A stretch of 64,000 nt of DNA from Acetobacter fallax. GTDB lineage: Bacteria > Pseudomonadota > Alphaproteobacteria > Acetobacterales > Acetobacteraceae. Made by a program: the position numbers and the translations under genes. The notes under the pieces are model-generated. The model was not told the DNA's origin. It did not search any database and saw only the letters and a program-made list of their open reading frames with translations. The stretch spans positions 110,269 through 174,268 of the forward strand of contig NZ_WOSX01000003.1 of NCBI RefSeq assembly GCF_011516735.1, read 5' to 3'. Below, piece by piece: positions 8,929-17,043 of the stretch. The first letter of the stretch is position 1. Each line of letters begins with the position of its first letter.

Positions 8929-9625
8929 TTTTTTCGCCGCCAGTCCGGTCCCCACTCTCCAGACCATGAGCCCATTGCAAATGGAAGACGACGACCAGTT
9001 TGATACAACCCTGCTCGCTTCAGCAATGTCGCTTGCAGCCAGCAAAGGATGGAGACATATCTCCATGCCAGAGATAGCGCGCAACGCGGGGCTTGATATC
9101 GGCGAAGTACGCACGCGTTATCCGTTCAAAACTTCAGTTCTGCTACTGCTCGGTCGCCTCGCCGACCGCTCCGCGCTTGTCGATGATGGCAGCCTCTCAA
9201 CGCCGCGCGAAGCCCTCTTCGATCTGCTGATGCGGCGCTTCGATGTCTTCCAGCAATATCGCGAAGGCGTCCTCGCCGTGCTCCGCGGGCTACCCTTCGA
9301 TCCCGCTCTCGCCATCGTGCTTGGTGTCGCCACAATGGATAGCATGAGCTGGATTGCCGGTGCCGCAGGGATCGAAACCAGCGGCCTCCAGGGCGCCCTC
9401 CGCATACAGGGCGTCACCGCACTGTGGACGCATACGCTGCGCGCCTGGGAGAAAGACGACAGCGAGGATCTGGGGACCACCATGGCCGCCCTGGAGCAGG
9501 GCCTCGACCGGGCAGAGCGTATGGGTCTCTTCCCCGCAGCAAATCCGCCCGCCCTTCCCACAGAAGAGCCTGTTACAGACAACCTGCCAGAAAACGATGG
9601 GCTCGATACAAGTTTTGTGGAGTAA
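8912..9625 (+). CDS. TetR-like helix-turn-helix protein (possibly COQ9-like)
   Basis: The N terminus has a TetR-type HTH: LLASAMSLAASKGWRHISMPEIARNAG..VRTRYPFKTSVLLLLGRLAD. The C-terminal domain, with REALFDLLMRRFDVFQQYREGVLAVLRGLP and a run of helices, resembles the COQ9-like ligand domain found in many alphaproteobacterial proteins annotated as TetR regulators. Bacterial and mitochondrial COQ9 bind lipids and assist ubiquinone hydroxylation; the presence of ubiK in the same operon makes that worth considering. The longest frame starts at GTG 8912, overlapping proC; ATG 8966 is an alternative. Regulator versus COQ9-type function cannot be settled here. Confidence 0.75.
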   Translation: MNLPPDFFAASPVPTLQTMSPLQMEDDDQFDTTLLASAMSLAASKGWRHISMPEIARNAGLDIGEVRTRYPFKTSVLLLLGRLADRSALVDDGSLSTPREALFDLLMRRFDVFQQYREGVLAVLRGLPFDPALAIVLGVATMDSMSWIAGAAGIETSGLQGALRIQGVTALWTHTLRAWEKDDSEDLGTTMAALEQGLDRAERMGLFPAANPPALPTEEPVTDNLPENDGLDTSFVE

Positions 9626-9695
9626 ACAAACGACGCATCTTTACGCATCGTTCGGGTCGCACTACAAAGTCACAGCGACGCAGGCGACTGCATTT

Positions 9696-9770
9696 TGGGG
9701 TGTAGCCAAGCGGTAAGGCAGCGGATTTTGATTCCGCCATGCGGAGGTTCGATCCCTCCCACCCCAGCCA
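9696..9770 (+). tRNA. tRNA-Gln (anticodon TTG)
   Basis: Complete cloverleaf: acceptor TGGGGTG pairs with CACCCCA (9760-9766), D-arm GCC..GGC, anticodon stem GCGGA/TCCGC with loop TTTTGAT (anticodon 9728-9730), T-arm GGAGG-TTCGATC-CCTCC, discriminator G and encoded CCA at 9768-9770. Confidence 0.95.
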
Positions 9771-9775
9771 GCACA

Positions 9776-9795
9776 GCAGGAACAAAAGTTCCTGC
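9776..9795. terminator. Hairpin between tRNA-Gln and HU gene
   Basis: GCAGGAAC, loop AAAA, GTTCCTGC: 8-bp perfect stem placed between the convergent tRNA and HU gene. Neither side has a strong U tract, so terminator function is likely from position rather than from sequence. Confidence 0.45.
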
Positions 9796-9817
9796 CGCCA
9801 GCTTCAGAAAAATCGCC

Positions 9818-10087
9818 TCAGACAGCTTTCTTCAGGTTCGGACTCGCCTTGAAACGAACTGTCTTGCCAGCTTTTACCTTGACCGGATCACCTGTCCGCG
9901 GATTCAAAGCCTTGCGAGCCTTCGTCTTCTTGACGGTGAATGTGCCGAAAGACGGCAGGGTGAAGCCACCTTCTTTCTTCATTTCCTTAACGATTGCATC
10001 CATAAGGTCAGCCGCAGCCTTGTTCGCAGCGACACCTGTGCAGTTGATCGAATCCTGAATTACCGCGGCAATAAAAGCTTTACTCAT
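9818..10087 (-). CDS. hup: HU family DNA-binding protein
   Basis: 89-residue nucleoid protein that bends DNA as a dimer. MSKAFIAAVIQDS at the start, GFTLPSFGTFTVKK (beta-arm base) and the DNA-contacting LNPRTGDPVKVKAGKTVRFK are all typical. A four-codon longer frame opens at 10099, but ATG 10087 matches the family start. Single gene, convergent with tRNA-Gln. The 245-nt spacer to the next plus-strand gene should hold its promoter. Confidence 0.95.
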   Translation of the reverse strand: MSKAFIAAVIQDSINCTGVAANKAAADLMDAIVKEMKKEGGFTLPSFGTFTVKKTKARKALNPRTGDPVKVKAGKTVRFKASPNLKKAV

Positions 10088-10332
10088 AAACCCACCCATT
10101 CTTTCTTAAGACACATCGGGACCAGCCACCCCAAACCTTCATACAGTCTAAAGCGACTTGACCAATCGCGCGGCTTTTAACGTGACATACTAAATGAAAC
10201 CAGAAAAAAGTTACTCTGCAAACTCGCTTCTGATGAATATATGCGAAAAAATCTCAACATGAGGTAAAACGGACACGCTTCTTTCCCGCAACAACCCACA
10301 GACTTCCCCTCAGAAAGTGGTGCGATAAATTC

Positions 10333-11253
10333 ATGCCTGAACAGGTCTGCCTCTTTGCCGCCTATACCCCGGACGGCCGCCTCCCTCCTCATACCGTTTA
10401 TTATTTGTCCGAACTGACCTCCTGTGGCTTCAGCGTGCATGTTGCTCTCTCGGGTGCGGAACAGATCAGCGACGAAACAGAACAGCTTTGTCATGACATT
10501 GGTATTATTCTCTGGCCACGCCCTAATATCGGGCATGATTTCGCTTCGTGGCAACATCTTCTTCTGAACGGCTGCATCGGCACCGCCAGCCGTGTTCTTC
10601 TCGCCAATGACAGCGTCTTTGGCCCCCTGACACCCCTGAAACCAATTTTCCGGAGAATGCAGTCCTCAGGCGCGGATGTCTGGGGCATGGTACAAACCCG
10701 CGCCATCACGCCACACCTGCAATCCTGGTTTGTCTGTTTCGAACACAACAGTATTTCCACCCCACCGGTCCAGCGAACTCTCCACCAGAACTTTACTGAT
10801 ATGACGCGCGAAGAACTGATCTGGCACGCGGAGCTCGGCCTGGCCATCGCCTGCCGCGCCGGTGGACTCGCCACCAAGGCCCTCTGGAGCGACAGAAAAG
10901 CCAGAACCGGCGCATTCCTGGCAACCAATCCCATGCATTCTCACTGGCGTCAGCTCGCCGGAACAGGAACAGTCCCTTTTATCAAAACTGAACTTCTCAG
11001 AGACAATCCATTCCACCTGAAAACAACGTCAGACTGGAAGCAGCTCGTAAGACCATCCTCCGGTTTCAAACCGGAATGGATCGATGATTACCTCAGAACC
11101 AATCCGCCCCGGATAAAAACCACTCCATCCAATCTGAAAGGCCGGCTCCTTTATAATCTCATCGACCAGTTCACAGGCAGGAAGAAGAGAGCGCTTCCGT
11201 CCGGCGTGCTGCAGCAACCCGACGGTCAGCCATCACCTCAAAAGCTTTTCTGA
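10333..11253 (+). CDS. RgpF-like rhamnan synthesis family protein
   Basis: 306 residues matching the RgpF family (PF05045): PRPNIGHDFASWQHLLLNG (around residues 58-76), VLLANDSVFGPLTPL (around 90-104) and ADVWGMVQT. RgpF-family proteins are rhamnosyltransferases or related enzymes building cell-wall or O-antigen rhamnan chains; acceptor and sugar here are unknown. No signal peptide or membrane helix, so it acts at the cytoplasmic face. Its last 83 nt overlap the 3' end of the convergent ATP-grasp gene, an unusually long tail-to-tail overlap. First gene of the surface-glycan block. Confidence 0.8.
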   Translation: MPEQVCLFAAYTPDGRLPPHTVYYLSELTSCGFSVHVALSGAEQISDETEQLCHDIGIILWPRPNIGHDFASWQHLLLNGCIGTASRVLLANDSVFGPLTPLKPIFRRMQSSGADVWGMVQTRAITPHLQSWFVCFEHNSISTPPVQRTLHQNFTDMTREELIWHAELGLAIACRAGGLATKALWSDRKARTGAFLATNPMHSHWRQLAGTGTVPFIKTELLRDNPFHLKTTSDWKQLVRPSSGFKPEWIDDYLRTNPPRIKTTPSNLKGRLLYNLIDQFTGRKKRALPSGVLQQPDGQPSPQKLF

Positions 11254-12355
11254 TTCTCTTAATGCAGGCTGACTTATAAGGAAAAATATCTGCCGGATCA
11301 CGGTCATGCACAATCATGCCCGTCTCTATTTCAAATACAACCAGAGTGCCATCGGCCAGAATACCGAAATCGAGTCCAAAATAATCAAGCCCCACAGCTC
11401 TGGCCACGCCAGATAACGCCAGCCCCACAGATTCAGGAAAATAACCCGCCATATCCTGCATGAACCGCGCTTCTTCAGCGCGTCGTTCCGGATAATCCTC
11501 CATCTTCGCATTATAATACCAGATGGCCCAGTCATCATGAATCGCAAGATGGACAGGATACGCAACCCCATCAACAAAGACGATCCGATACTTTCTGTAC
11601 AAACCGTCATCACTGACGTAATCCACAAACCGGGTTACATAATATGTGCCATCCGCACCTGCTGCTTTCACATAGCCCTCAAGCTCTGCCCGGTCCGAAA
11701 TACGGCGCAATCCCAGTCCCGCATGCGACGTAACAGGCCGGATCAGCACCGGAAAGGACGGAATGTCCGCAAACGGCTCTCGCGCAACCACACAGGCCGG
11801 AGTCAGAACGCCTGGGATACCCGCCAGAAGCTTTGGCGCGCCCGAACGGGCAACACGGCTAATACAGCCACCACCGTTGAGCACCGGCACACCGCTCGCC
11901 GCCGCAACATCCTCTGCCTGCGCGATAGCCACCTTCTGGCGCTCATCTTCAGCAATCGCGATGAACACGACATCAGGACACAACTCCCTGACTGTCCTGA
12001 CCAGCATATCCCGGGCAGACGCATGGCCTGAGACCCAGACCGTATCAATCTCCGTGTGATCATCAAAAAGCATCGCAACCGGTGCATTCGCCTGAAACGA
12101 CCCGGGCGCATTCAGAACAACCAGCCGCCGCAACCGCTCCGACGTTCCTTTTGCCGAACGCTGAACCGGGTCCAGAACCATGGCAGCATCCAGATGGCGC
12201 AACGCCGCAGGCTCATCACCGCAAACCTGGCAGACTTCCCACAACAGATAATGCTGCACAGCCTGCTCGGCAGGACTACCCGCTTCCTGCAACCGGCGTT
12301 CGAGTATCAGACGCACAAGAAGCGGATTTTCGGCAATATCGGTAAAATCAAGCAT
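11171..12355 (-). CDS. ATP-grasp protein with N-terminal TPR-like region
   Basis: 394 residues. The first 65 residues are helical with a TPR-like pattern (AVQHYLLWEVCQVCGDEPAALRHLDAAM). A central alpha/beta domain follows, then an ATP-grasp core: FPVLIRPVTSHAGLGLRRI (ATP-binding Lys replaced by Arg in this stretch), LDYFGLDFGILADGTLVVFEIE at the metal site, where the usual E-x-N ends EIE. RimK/glutathione-synthetase-like ligases use this fold to join a carboxylate to an amine. Substrate unknown. The first residues of a TPR and the unusual metal-site ending could mean altered activity. It faces the RgpF-like gene and overlaps it by 83 nt. Confidence 0.7.
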   Translation of the reverse strand: MLDFTDIAENPLLVRLILERRLQEAGSPAEQAVQHYLLWEVCQVCGDEPAALRHLDAAMVLDPVQRSAKGTSERLRRLVVLNAPGSFQANAPVAMLFDDHTEIDTVWVSGHASARDMLVRTVRELCPDVVFIAIAEDERQKVAIAQAEDVAAASGVPVLNGGGCISRVARSGAPKLLAGIPGVLTPACVVAREPFADIPSFPVLIRPVTSHAGLGLRRISDRAELEGYVKAAGADGTYYVTRFVDYVSDDGLYRKYRIVFVDGVAYPVHLAIHDDWAIWYYNAKMEDYPERRAEEARFMQDMAGYFPESVGLALSGVARAVGLDYFGLDFGILADGTLVVFEIETGMIVHDRDPADIFPYKSACIKRIRKAFEVMADRRVAAARRTEALSSSCL

Positions 12356-12453
12356 GTACCGAGTTTATTCGACGAAATTCTAACCCTGCGTAAACAGATA
12401 CCGGAACAGAGCTTTGCCAATATTCCTCCTGTTTAAAACCTGCTCAGGAGAAC

Positions 12454-15210
12454 TCACATTTTCGGACGAACAACAGACTCCAGAAATGTCATCAATTCCA
12501 CAGCCTGCCCTTCAAAAGTCGGTAAACCCGATTTCAGCGGATTGTTGTAATCATCAAACCGCTCTTTCTGGGCCAGAACTCCCTCTACAGCCGATCGCAA
12601 CGATTCAGGCCGCCCGTCGAGCGGAATCAGTGTCCCGTTCACGCCATCAACAATATCTTCAGCCTGCCCACCCGGTGATGTCGAAATCACCCAGACATCC
12701 CGCGCCAGAGCCTCCCGAACCGTCAGCCCGTAACTCTCCATCCACTGAGACGGAAACAAAAGTACATCAATCTGCTCGTAAAACGCATCCATCGTATCCT
12801 GGCTGTAAGCAGGAAGCACCTTAACGCTACCCTGAACTTTCCAGTCATCGGCATGAATCGAAGAGAAACCGAGATTGAGCTTGTTATCAATCAGAACAAG
12901 CTCCCAGTCTCCCTGATCAAGCGCCTCAAATGCCTTACGGATCAGCGGGTAGCCTTTTACCGCCTCAGCGCCGCCGACATACCCAAAACGCAGCGGCATC
13001 CCCGATTTGCGAGGCGTCCGCTTCGTCTTTGGCCATGCAAATCCGTTCCGGTTGACTTTGATCCGGTCGGCCGCAATGCCATTTTCCATATATAGCGCCC
13101 GGTGCGACTGACTCGGCGTCAGCAGAAGCGTCGCCGATTTTAGTGACGCATTCATCATATCAGCCCGCAATCCCAGGTGTCGTGCTTCGGGCACACACAT
13201 CGCGCAGACCTTCAGGTCAATATGACGCTGAAAACAATACCGACCATCCTGCCGCACCATGAACTGCCGCTCACACAGCCACCAGGCATCGTGAAGCGTA
13301 ATCACATACGGAATACGGCGCTCAAGGCAAAGCTGAGTCAGCCCCAGCCCCAGTCCCTGTACCGAATGAAAATGTACCACATCCGGACGAAACGCATCCA
13401 GCCAGGCAGAAAACTGCGCGCTGCATCTCGGATTATCGAGACCAGCTACCCGATCGATATGAATTGACAGCGGCGTCGCAACAACAGGTGCACCGTCCTC
13501 CTCATAACGAATGGAAGACGCATGACGCCCATCCAGAAAAGGAGCAGACGTGAACACCGCCAGATCCATGCCCCGACCAGAAAGCTGCCGTACCATTTCC
13601 TCAGCAATGAGGGTCGCCCCCCCGAATGACCGTGGCGCGAAATAAATATTCGCACTCATCACCCGCAATGGCCGCTCTTCCGGCAAGTCCGCAACAGGCT
13701 CAGGAAAACAGAGCGCAACCTGCTCTCGCGCCACGTCTTCCGGACGATAACGCTTCAGAACATCTTCCCGCGCCTGACGACCAAGACGCGCCCGCAACGC
13801 CGGATCACGACACAAATCCAGCACAGCATCCCGCCATGCATCCGTCCCTTCAGCCAGCAATCCGTTTTCACCATTTCGAACAACATGCGTGAACGCATCA
13901 CGGGGTGAACACACCGCCGGCACGTCAAGCACAGCGGCTTCAAGAAACTTGATGTTGCTTTTGGCATCGTTGAACAGCGTAGGCTCAAGCGGCGCGATCG
14001 TCAGATCAGCCCGGGCAAGCAAAGCCATGTAAGCCGGATAATCCCGTCCCTGAAGCTGCTGCACACGACTACCAAATCGTCTGAATTCATCCGGCAGCGT
14101 CAGCTCCCCGATGACCTGAAGACTCAATCGTGGCTCAGCCTCCATCGCCGCCACCAGGCCATCGGCGCAGCACCGGAAATCAGCATCATGCGTCCGTGTT
14201 CCAGAACCATAAACAATCAGGAACGATTCCCTGACGTCATCAGGCGACCGCTCGATCCGCAATGCATCCGCCAGGGCAATCGTCTGCCTGTCCAGTGCAT
14301 TCTCAATGACATGAACATCCTCGATCCCCGCGCGCCTCATGGCCTCACCCAGGGCCCGCGTTGAAGCAATTCCCCGCCCGCAGCTTTGCAGACTGTCCAG
14401 AAAAAGCCCGACACCAAACAAAAGCTCGCGCTGTTCACTGTCGGATAAGGTGGCCAGATTGCCATTCTGTCGATACTCAGCTGCATCAAAGATCAGATCA
14501 TCGACCTCCCAGTGAGATAGCAGGCCAAGGCGCCTGACCTCCCGGAAAAGGCTTTTGACCGACGGGAAAGCTGGCACCCGGTAGAAAATGACCTCGGTGC
14601 AGGTCTGCAATGCCGTGAGGGATGCCTCCACGTCACGCCAGTCCGTCACGTCAACCTGCCAGTTCAGGAGCTCAAGCTCTTCCTTCCGCTGCCAGACCCG
14701 GTATTTGGCGCATTGTGGTAAAGTCAGTTCGGCAACGATCAGAATCCGGGGCCGAAGATCCCGCAGCCTGGCTGAGGGCACATTCACCATATAAGGCGCG
14801 TCGACATCGCCGGTCTCTGCGGGACTCGTATTTTTCGTGGGAACAACTGCCTTCCTGATTGCCAGCCGATGTTCCAGGCGTGCCCATACCCGTGACTTCA
14901 CCCGGCGGTACAGAACGCCAACACCTTCAGTCTCAGCCACCTCCGCTGCGCGACGGGTGACCTTCCGAAGCGACTGCCCGGATGGGGTCATCCCCTGACA
15001 CAGGAGCCACCCGGTTCTGATGACACGACTGAGACGAGCCGTCCGGGAGCTGTTCCATCCCAGAAGCATATGTCGGTTATGAGCCGCTTCAGTCGCAAGT
15101 CCATCAGCACGCATACTGTGAATGACAGCACTTGAGCGGTAACCCGCCAACAAAGACTCCGCTTCCTCAAGACGCGCTTCCAGCTCATCACGTGAAATAT
15201 TGTCGGTCAC
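12454..15210 (-). CDS. Large double glycosyltransferase (two GT-B type domains)
   Basis: 918 residues. Residues about 1-150 are helical, possibly coiled coil. A first GT-B domain (about 150-490) has PRILIVAELTLPQC, DDLIFD, VYGSGTRTHDADF and the donor-site block IAPLEPTLFNDAKSNIKFLE. A second (about 515-918) is a classic GT4 module: SFGGATLIAEEMVRQL, HFHSVQGLGLGL, FGYVGGAEAVKGYPLI and FPSQWMESYGLTVREA, where the E-x7-E nucleotide-sugar motif is expected. Two catalytic modules in one chain suggest a disaccharide unit is built processively. The same SGTRTH / IAPLE..AKS.IKF.E module occurs in the 1058-aa protein at 17.0-20.2 kb. Confidence 0.85.
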   Translation of the reverse strand: MTDNISRDELEARLEEAESLLAGYRSSAVIHSMRADGLATEAAHNRHMLLGWNSSRTARLSRVIRTGWLLCQGMTPSGQSLRKVTRRAAEVAETEGVGVLYRRVKSRVWARLEHRLAIRKAVVPTKNTSPAETGDVDAPYMVNVPSARLRDLRPRILIVAELTLPQCAKYRVWQRKEELELLNWQVDVTDWRDVEASLTALQTCTEVIFYRVPAFPSVKSLFREVRRLGLLSHWEVDDLIFDAAEYRQNGNLATLSDSEQRELLFGVGLFLDSLQSCGRGIASTRALGEAMRRAGIEDVHVIENALDRQTIALADALRIERSPDDVRESFLIVYGSGTRTHDADFRCCADGLVAAMEAEPRLSLQVIGELTLPDEFRRFGSRVQQLQGRDYPAYMALLARADLTIAPLEPTLFNDAKSNIKFLEAAVLDVPAVCSPRDAFTHVVRNGENGLLAEGTDAWRDAVLDLCRDPALRARLGRQAREDVLKRYRPEDVAREQVALCFPEPVADLPEERPLRVMSANIYFAPRSFGGATLIAEEMVRQLSGRGMDLAVFTSAPFLDGRHASSIRYEEDGAPVVATPLSIHIDRVAGLDNPRCSAQFSAWLDAFRPDVVHFHSVQGLGLGLTQLCLERRIPYVITLHDAWWLCERQFMVRQDGRYCFQRHIDLKVCAMCVPEARHLGLRADMMNASLKSATLLLTPSQSHRALYMENGIAADRIKVNRNGFAWPKTKRTPRKSGMPLRFGYVGGAEAVKGYPLIRKAFEALDQGDWELVLIDNKLNLGFSSIHADDWKVQGSVKVLPAYSQDTMDAFYEQIDVLLFPSQWMESYGLTVREALARDVWVISTSPGGQAEDIVDGVNGTLIPLDGRPESLRSAVEGVLAQKERFDDYNNPLKSGLPTFEGQAVELMTFLESVVRPKM

Positions 15211-15316
15211 TGTCAGGCCTTCAGTTTTCTGCTACCACTCTCTTTACCGTGGCTCTTCTGTGCACAGCAATTAACATGTAGTGCAAACCACGCGAACCAG
15301 CCCGAAGAGCAAAAAA

Positions 15317-15340
15317 AAACCGGGCCAGATGGCCCGGTTT
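15317..15340 (-). terminator. Strong rho-independent terminator of the beta-roll gene
   Basis: A 10-bp perfect stem (AAACCGGGCC, loop AGAT, GGCCCGGTTT) with nine consecutive A on the plus strand to its left, that is a U9 tract for the leftward transcript. It lies 20 nt after the beta-roll stop codon, and separates that gene from the downstream glycosyltransferase gene. The right side TTTTCTCTT gives weaker function in the other direction. Confidence 0.85.
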
Positions 15341-15360
15341 TCTCTTGAAGATCCTGATTC

Positions 15361-16755
15361 TTACCAGATCTGGAAATCGGAAGCATTAAGACTTGCAACG
15401 TTCTGGAATGTGATCTGGCTGTTGTCAGACAGCTTGATCGTGGTGCTGCCATCCGTCGTCGTCTGGCTGGCCAGCGCCTTAGTAAGATCACTCTGCGAAT
15501 AACCCAGAAGGCCAACGAAGTTGCCCGCTGCCGAACCGAAGTCAGTGATGGTGTAGTTCGCTCCGGCAATCCCGTCACGAAACGCGAAGGTGTTCGCAGC
15601 GCCCGAACCACCGGTCATGGTCGCATCACCAACGCCAGCCACCAGCGTATCGGAAGCTGTACCACCGATAAACGTCTGTGAGCCTGACGTTCCGACGTTA
15701 TTACCGAACACGTGAACACCGGCCGCCGAGCTGGCGCCGTTCAGCGTCTCACTACCCGAACCCGCAACGAAAAGATTTTCGCCGCTGCCACTGATCACCG
15801 CATTCAGACCGCCAGCACCAAAGATTGTGCTCTGAGCTGCTGTAATGGTCGAGTTGCCCGTGCCACCGATAAAGGTCAGTGATCCGTCAACACTTACTGT
15901 TGCATTATCGGAGCTGGAAACTACAGCATCGCCACTGGCGGAAATGGTATCGGACGAACCACCATAAACGGACGAAGCGCCGCCATTGAGCGAGATTTTG
16001 TCGCTATCGCCACCAATAACTGTCGAACTGCCGCCAACCGTGATCTGGTTATTACCCGTCGCAGATGCGTCATTAACGAACGCAGACTGACCCAGAGAAA
16101 CAAACGAGCTACCACCAGCCAGTGTAACATGCTGACCTGCGTTGCAATCACCGCCGATGATCGTGTCGTTGCCGTTCGAATGCACATAATTCGTGCCAGT
16201 CGAAATCTCGATCAGGTTATTACCCGTCCCGGCACTGATTGTGTTCTGCCCGGAACCAGCAATAATCGTATCATTTCCGCTGCCGGTCGTGATGTTCCAG
16301 TTGCCGGAGCCCGAAAGCAGATCGCCGACAAAGGAATTGTCACCAGTTGCCACAACGAATGCACCAGCACCAGTTCCGGCCTGAAACTGAACGCCACCGG
16401 TCGTGCCACCTTCAACGCTTACAAACGAGGAGGTCACGCCGCTCGCATTGATCATCACATGAGAGCTCGGCACCAGACCAGCCGTTGGCGAACCGCCAAA
16501 GACGATCGCACCGACATTCCCGGAAACCTGATAAGAGCCACCAGCCGTAATAACGCCGTAGCCGGAGTTATTCGAGGCAAAGTTCGTCGTGCCGGTCGTC
16601 AGATCACGCCCGTCAATCGTCCCCGCATCGACTTCACCAGCAAGAGTGCTGCTGAACTTTGTCAGCAGAGTTCCGAGGTCCCCTGTCGCAGCGCCATCAA
16701 CTGTTACGTTAACAGACGCTCCTGCAGACGCACCCTGAACGGTAATTAATGCCAT
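15361..16755 (-). CDS. Beta-roll / degenerate RTX-type repeat protein, likely type I secreted
   Basis: 464 residues, very rich in Gly, Ser, Thr, Ala and Asn and nearly free of Cys, Arg and Lys. Nonapeptide-like units such as GSGNDTIIA, GSGQNTISA and GTGNNLIEI recur through residues 150-400, as in calcium-binding RTX proteins, but most units replace the Asp of GGxGxD with Asn, Ser or Glu, so calcium binding should be weak. The C-terminal block NTFAFRDG..YTITDFG....VGLLGY and the ending ASDFQIW resemble RTX export signals. No N-terminal signal peptide, so a type I system encoded elsewhere is expected. Own terminator at 15317-15340. Flanked by two giant glycosyltransferases. Confidence 0.75.
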   Translation of the reverse strand: MALITVQGASAGASVNVTVDGAATGDLGTLLTKFSSTLAGEVDAGTIDGRDLTTGTTNFASNNSGYGVITAGGSYQVSGNVGAIVFGGSPTAGLVPSSHVMINASGVTSSFVSVEGGTTGGVQFQAGTGAGAFVVATGDNSFVGDLLSGSGNWNITTGSGNDTIIAGSGQNTISAGTGNNLIEISTGTNYVHSNGNDTIIGGDCNAGQHVTLAGGSSFVSLGQSAFVNDASATGNNQITVGGSSTVIGGDSDKISLNGGASSVYGGSSDTISASGDAVVSSSDNATVSVDGSLTFIGGTGNSTITAAQSTIFGAGGLNAVISGSGENLFVAGSGSETLNGASSAAGVHVFGNNVGTSGSQTFIGGTASDTLVAGVGDATMTGGSGAANTFAFRDGIAGANYTITDFGSAAGNFVGLLGYSQSDLTKALASQTTTDGSTTIKLSDNSQITFQNVASLNASDFQIW

Positions 16756-17043
16756 TCTTCAGTTCCTTCTCTGCGCCCACTTGCGATTCAGTTTCCAGAA
16801 ACCACGCAGGCAGCATTCAGTTCACTATCATTGTAGATAAAGGATAACAGTCAGGCAACTAAAAAGCTGGGACCTGATCGAAAAAAAAACGTTACAAACC
16901 TATGACATAAGAGGCTGTTTTCCATCTTCTTGTGACCACTCCTGCCTTCCGGTAACCTCTTATCGGCCTCCCTTTACCCGGACATAAGCATTTACTCTGT
17001 ACCTTAAAATCGACTTAACGATCGATACCATCTGGATAACCGA

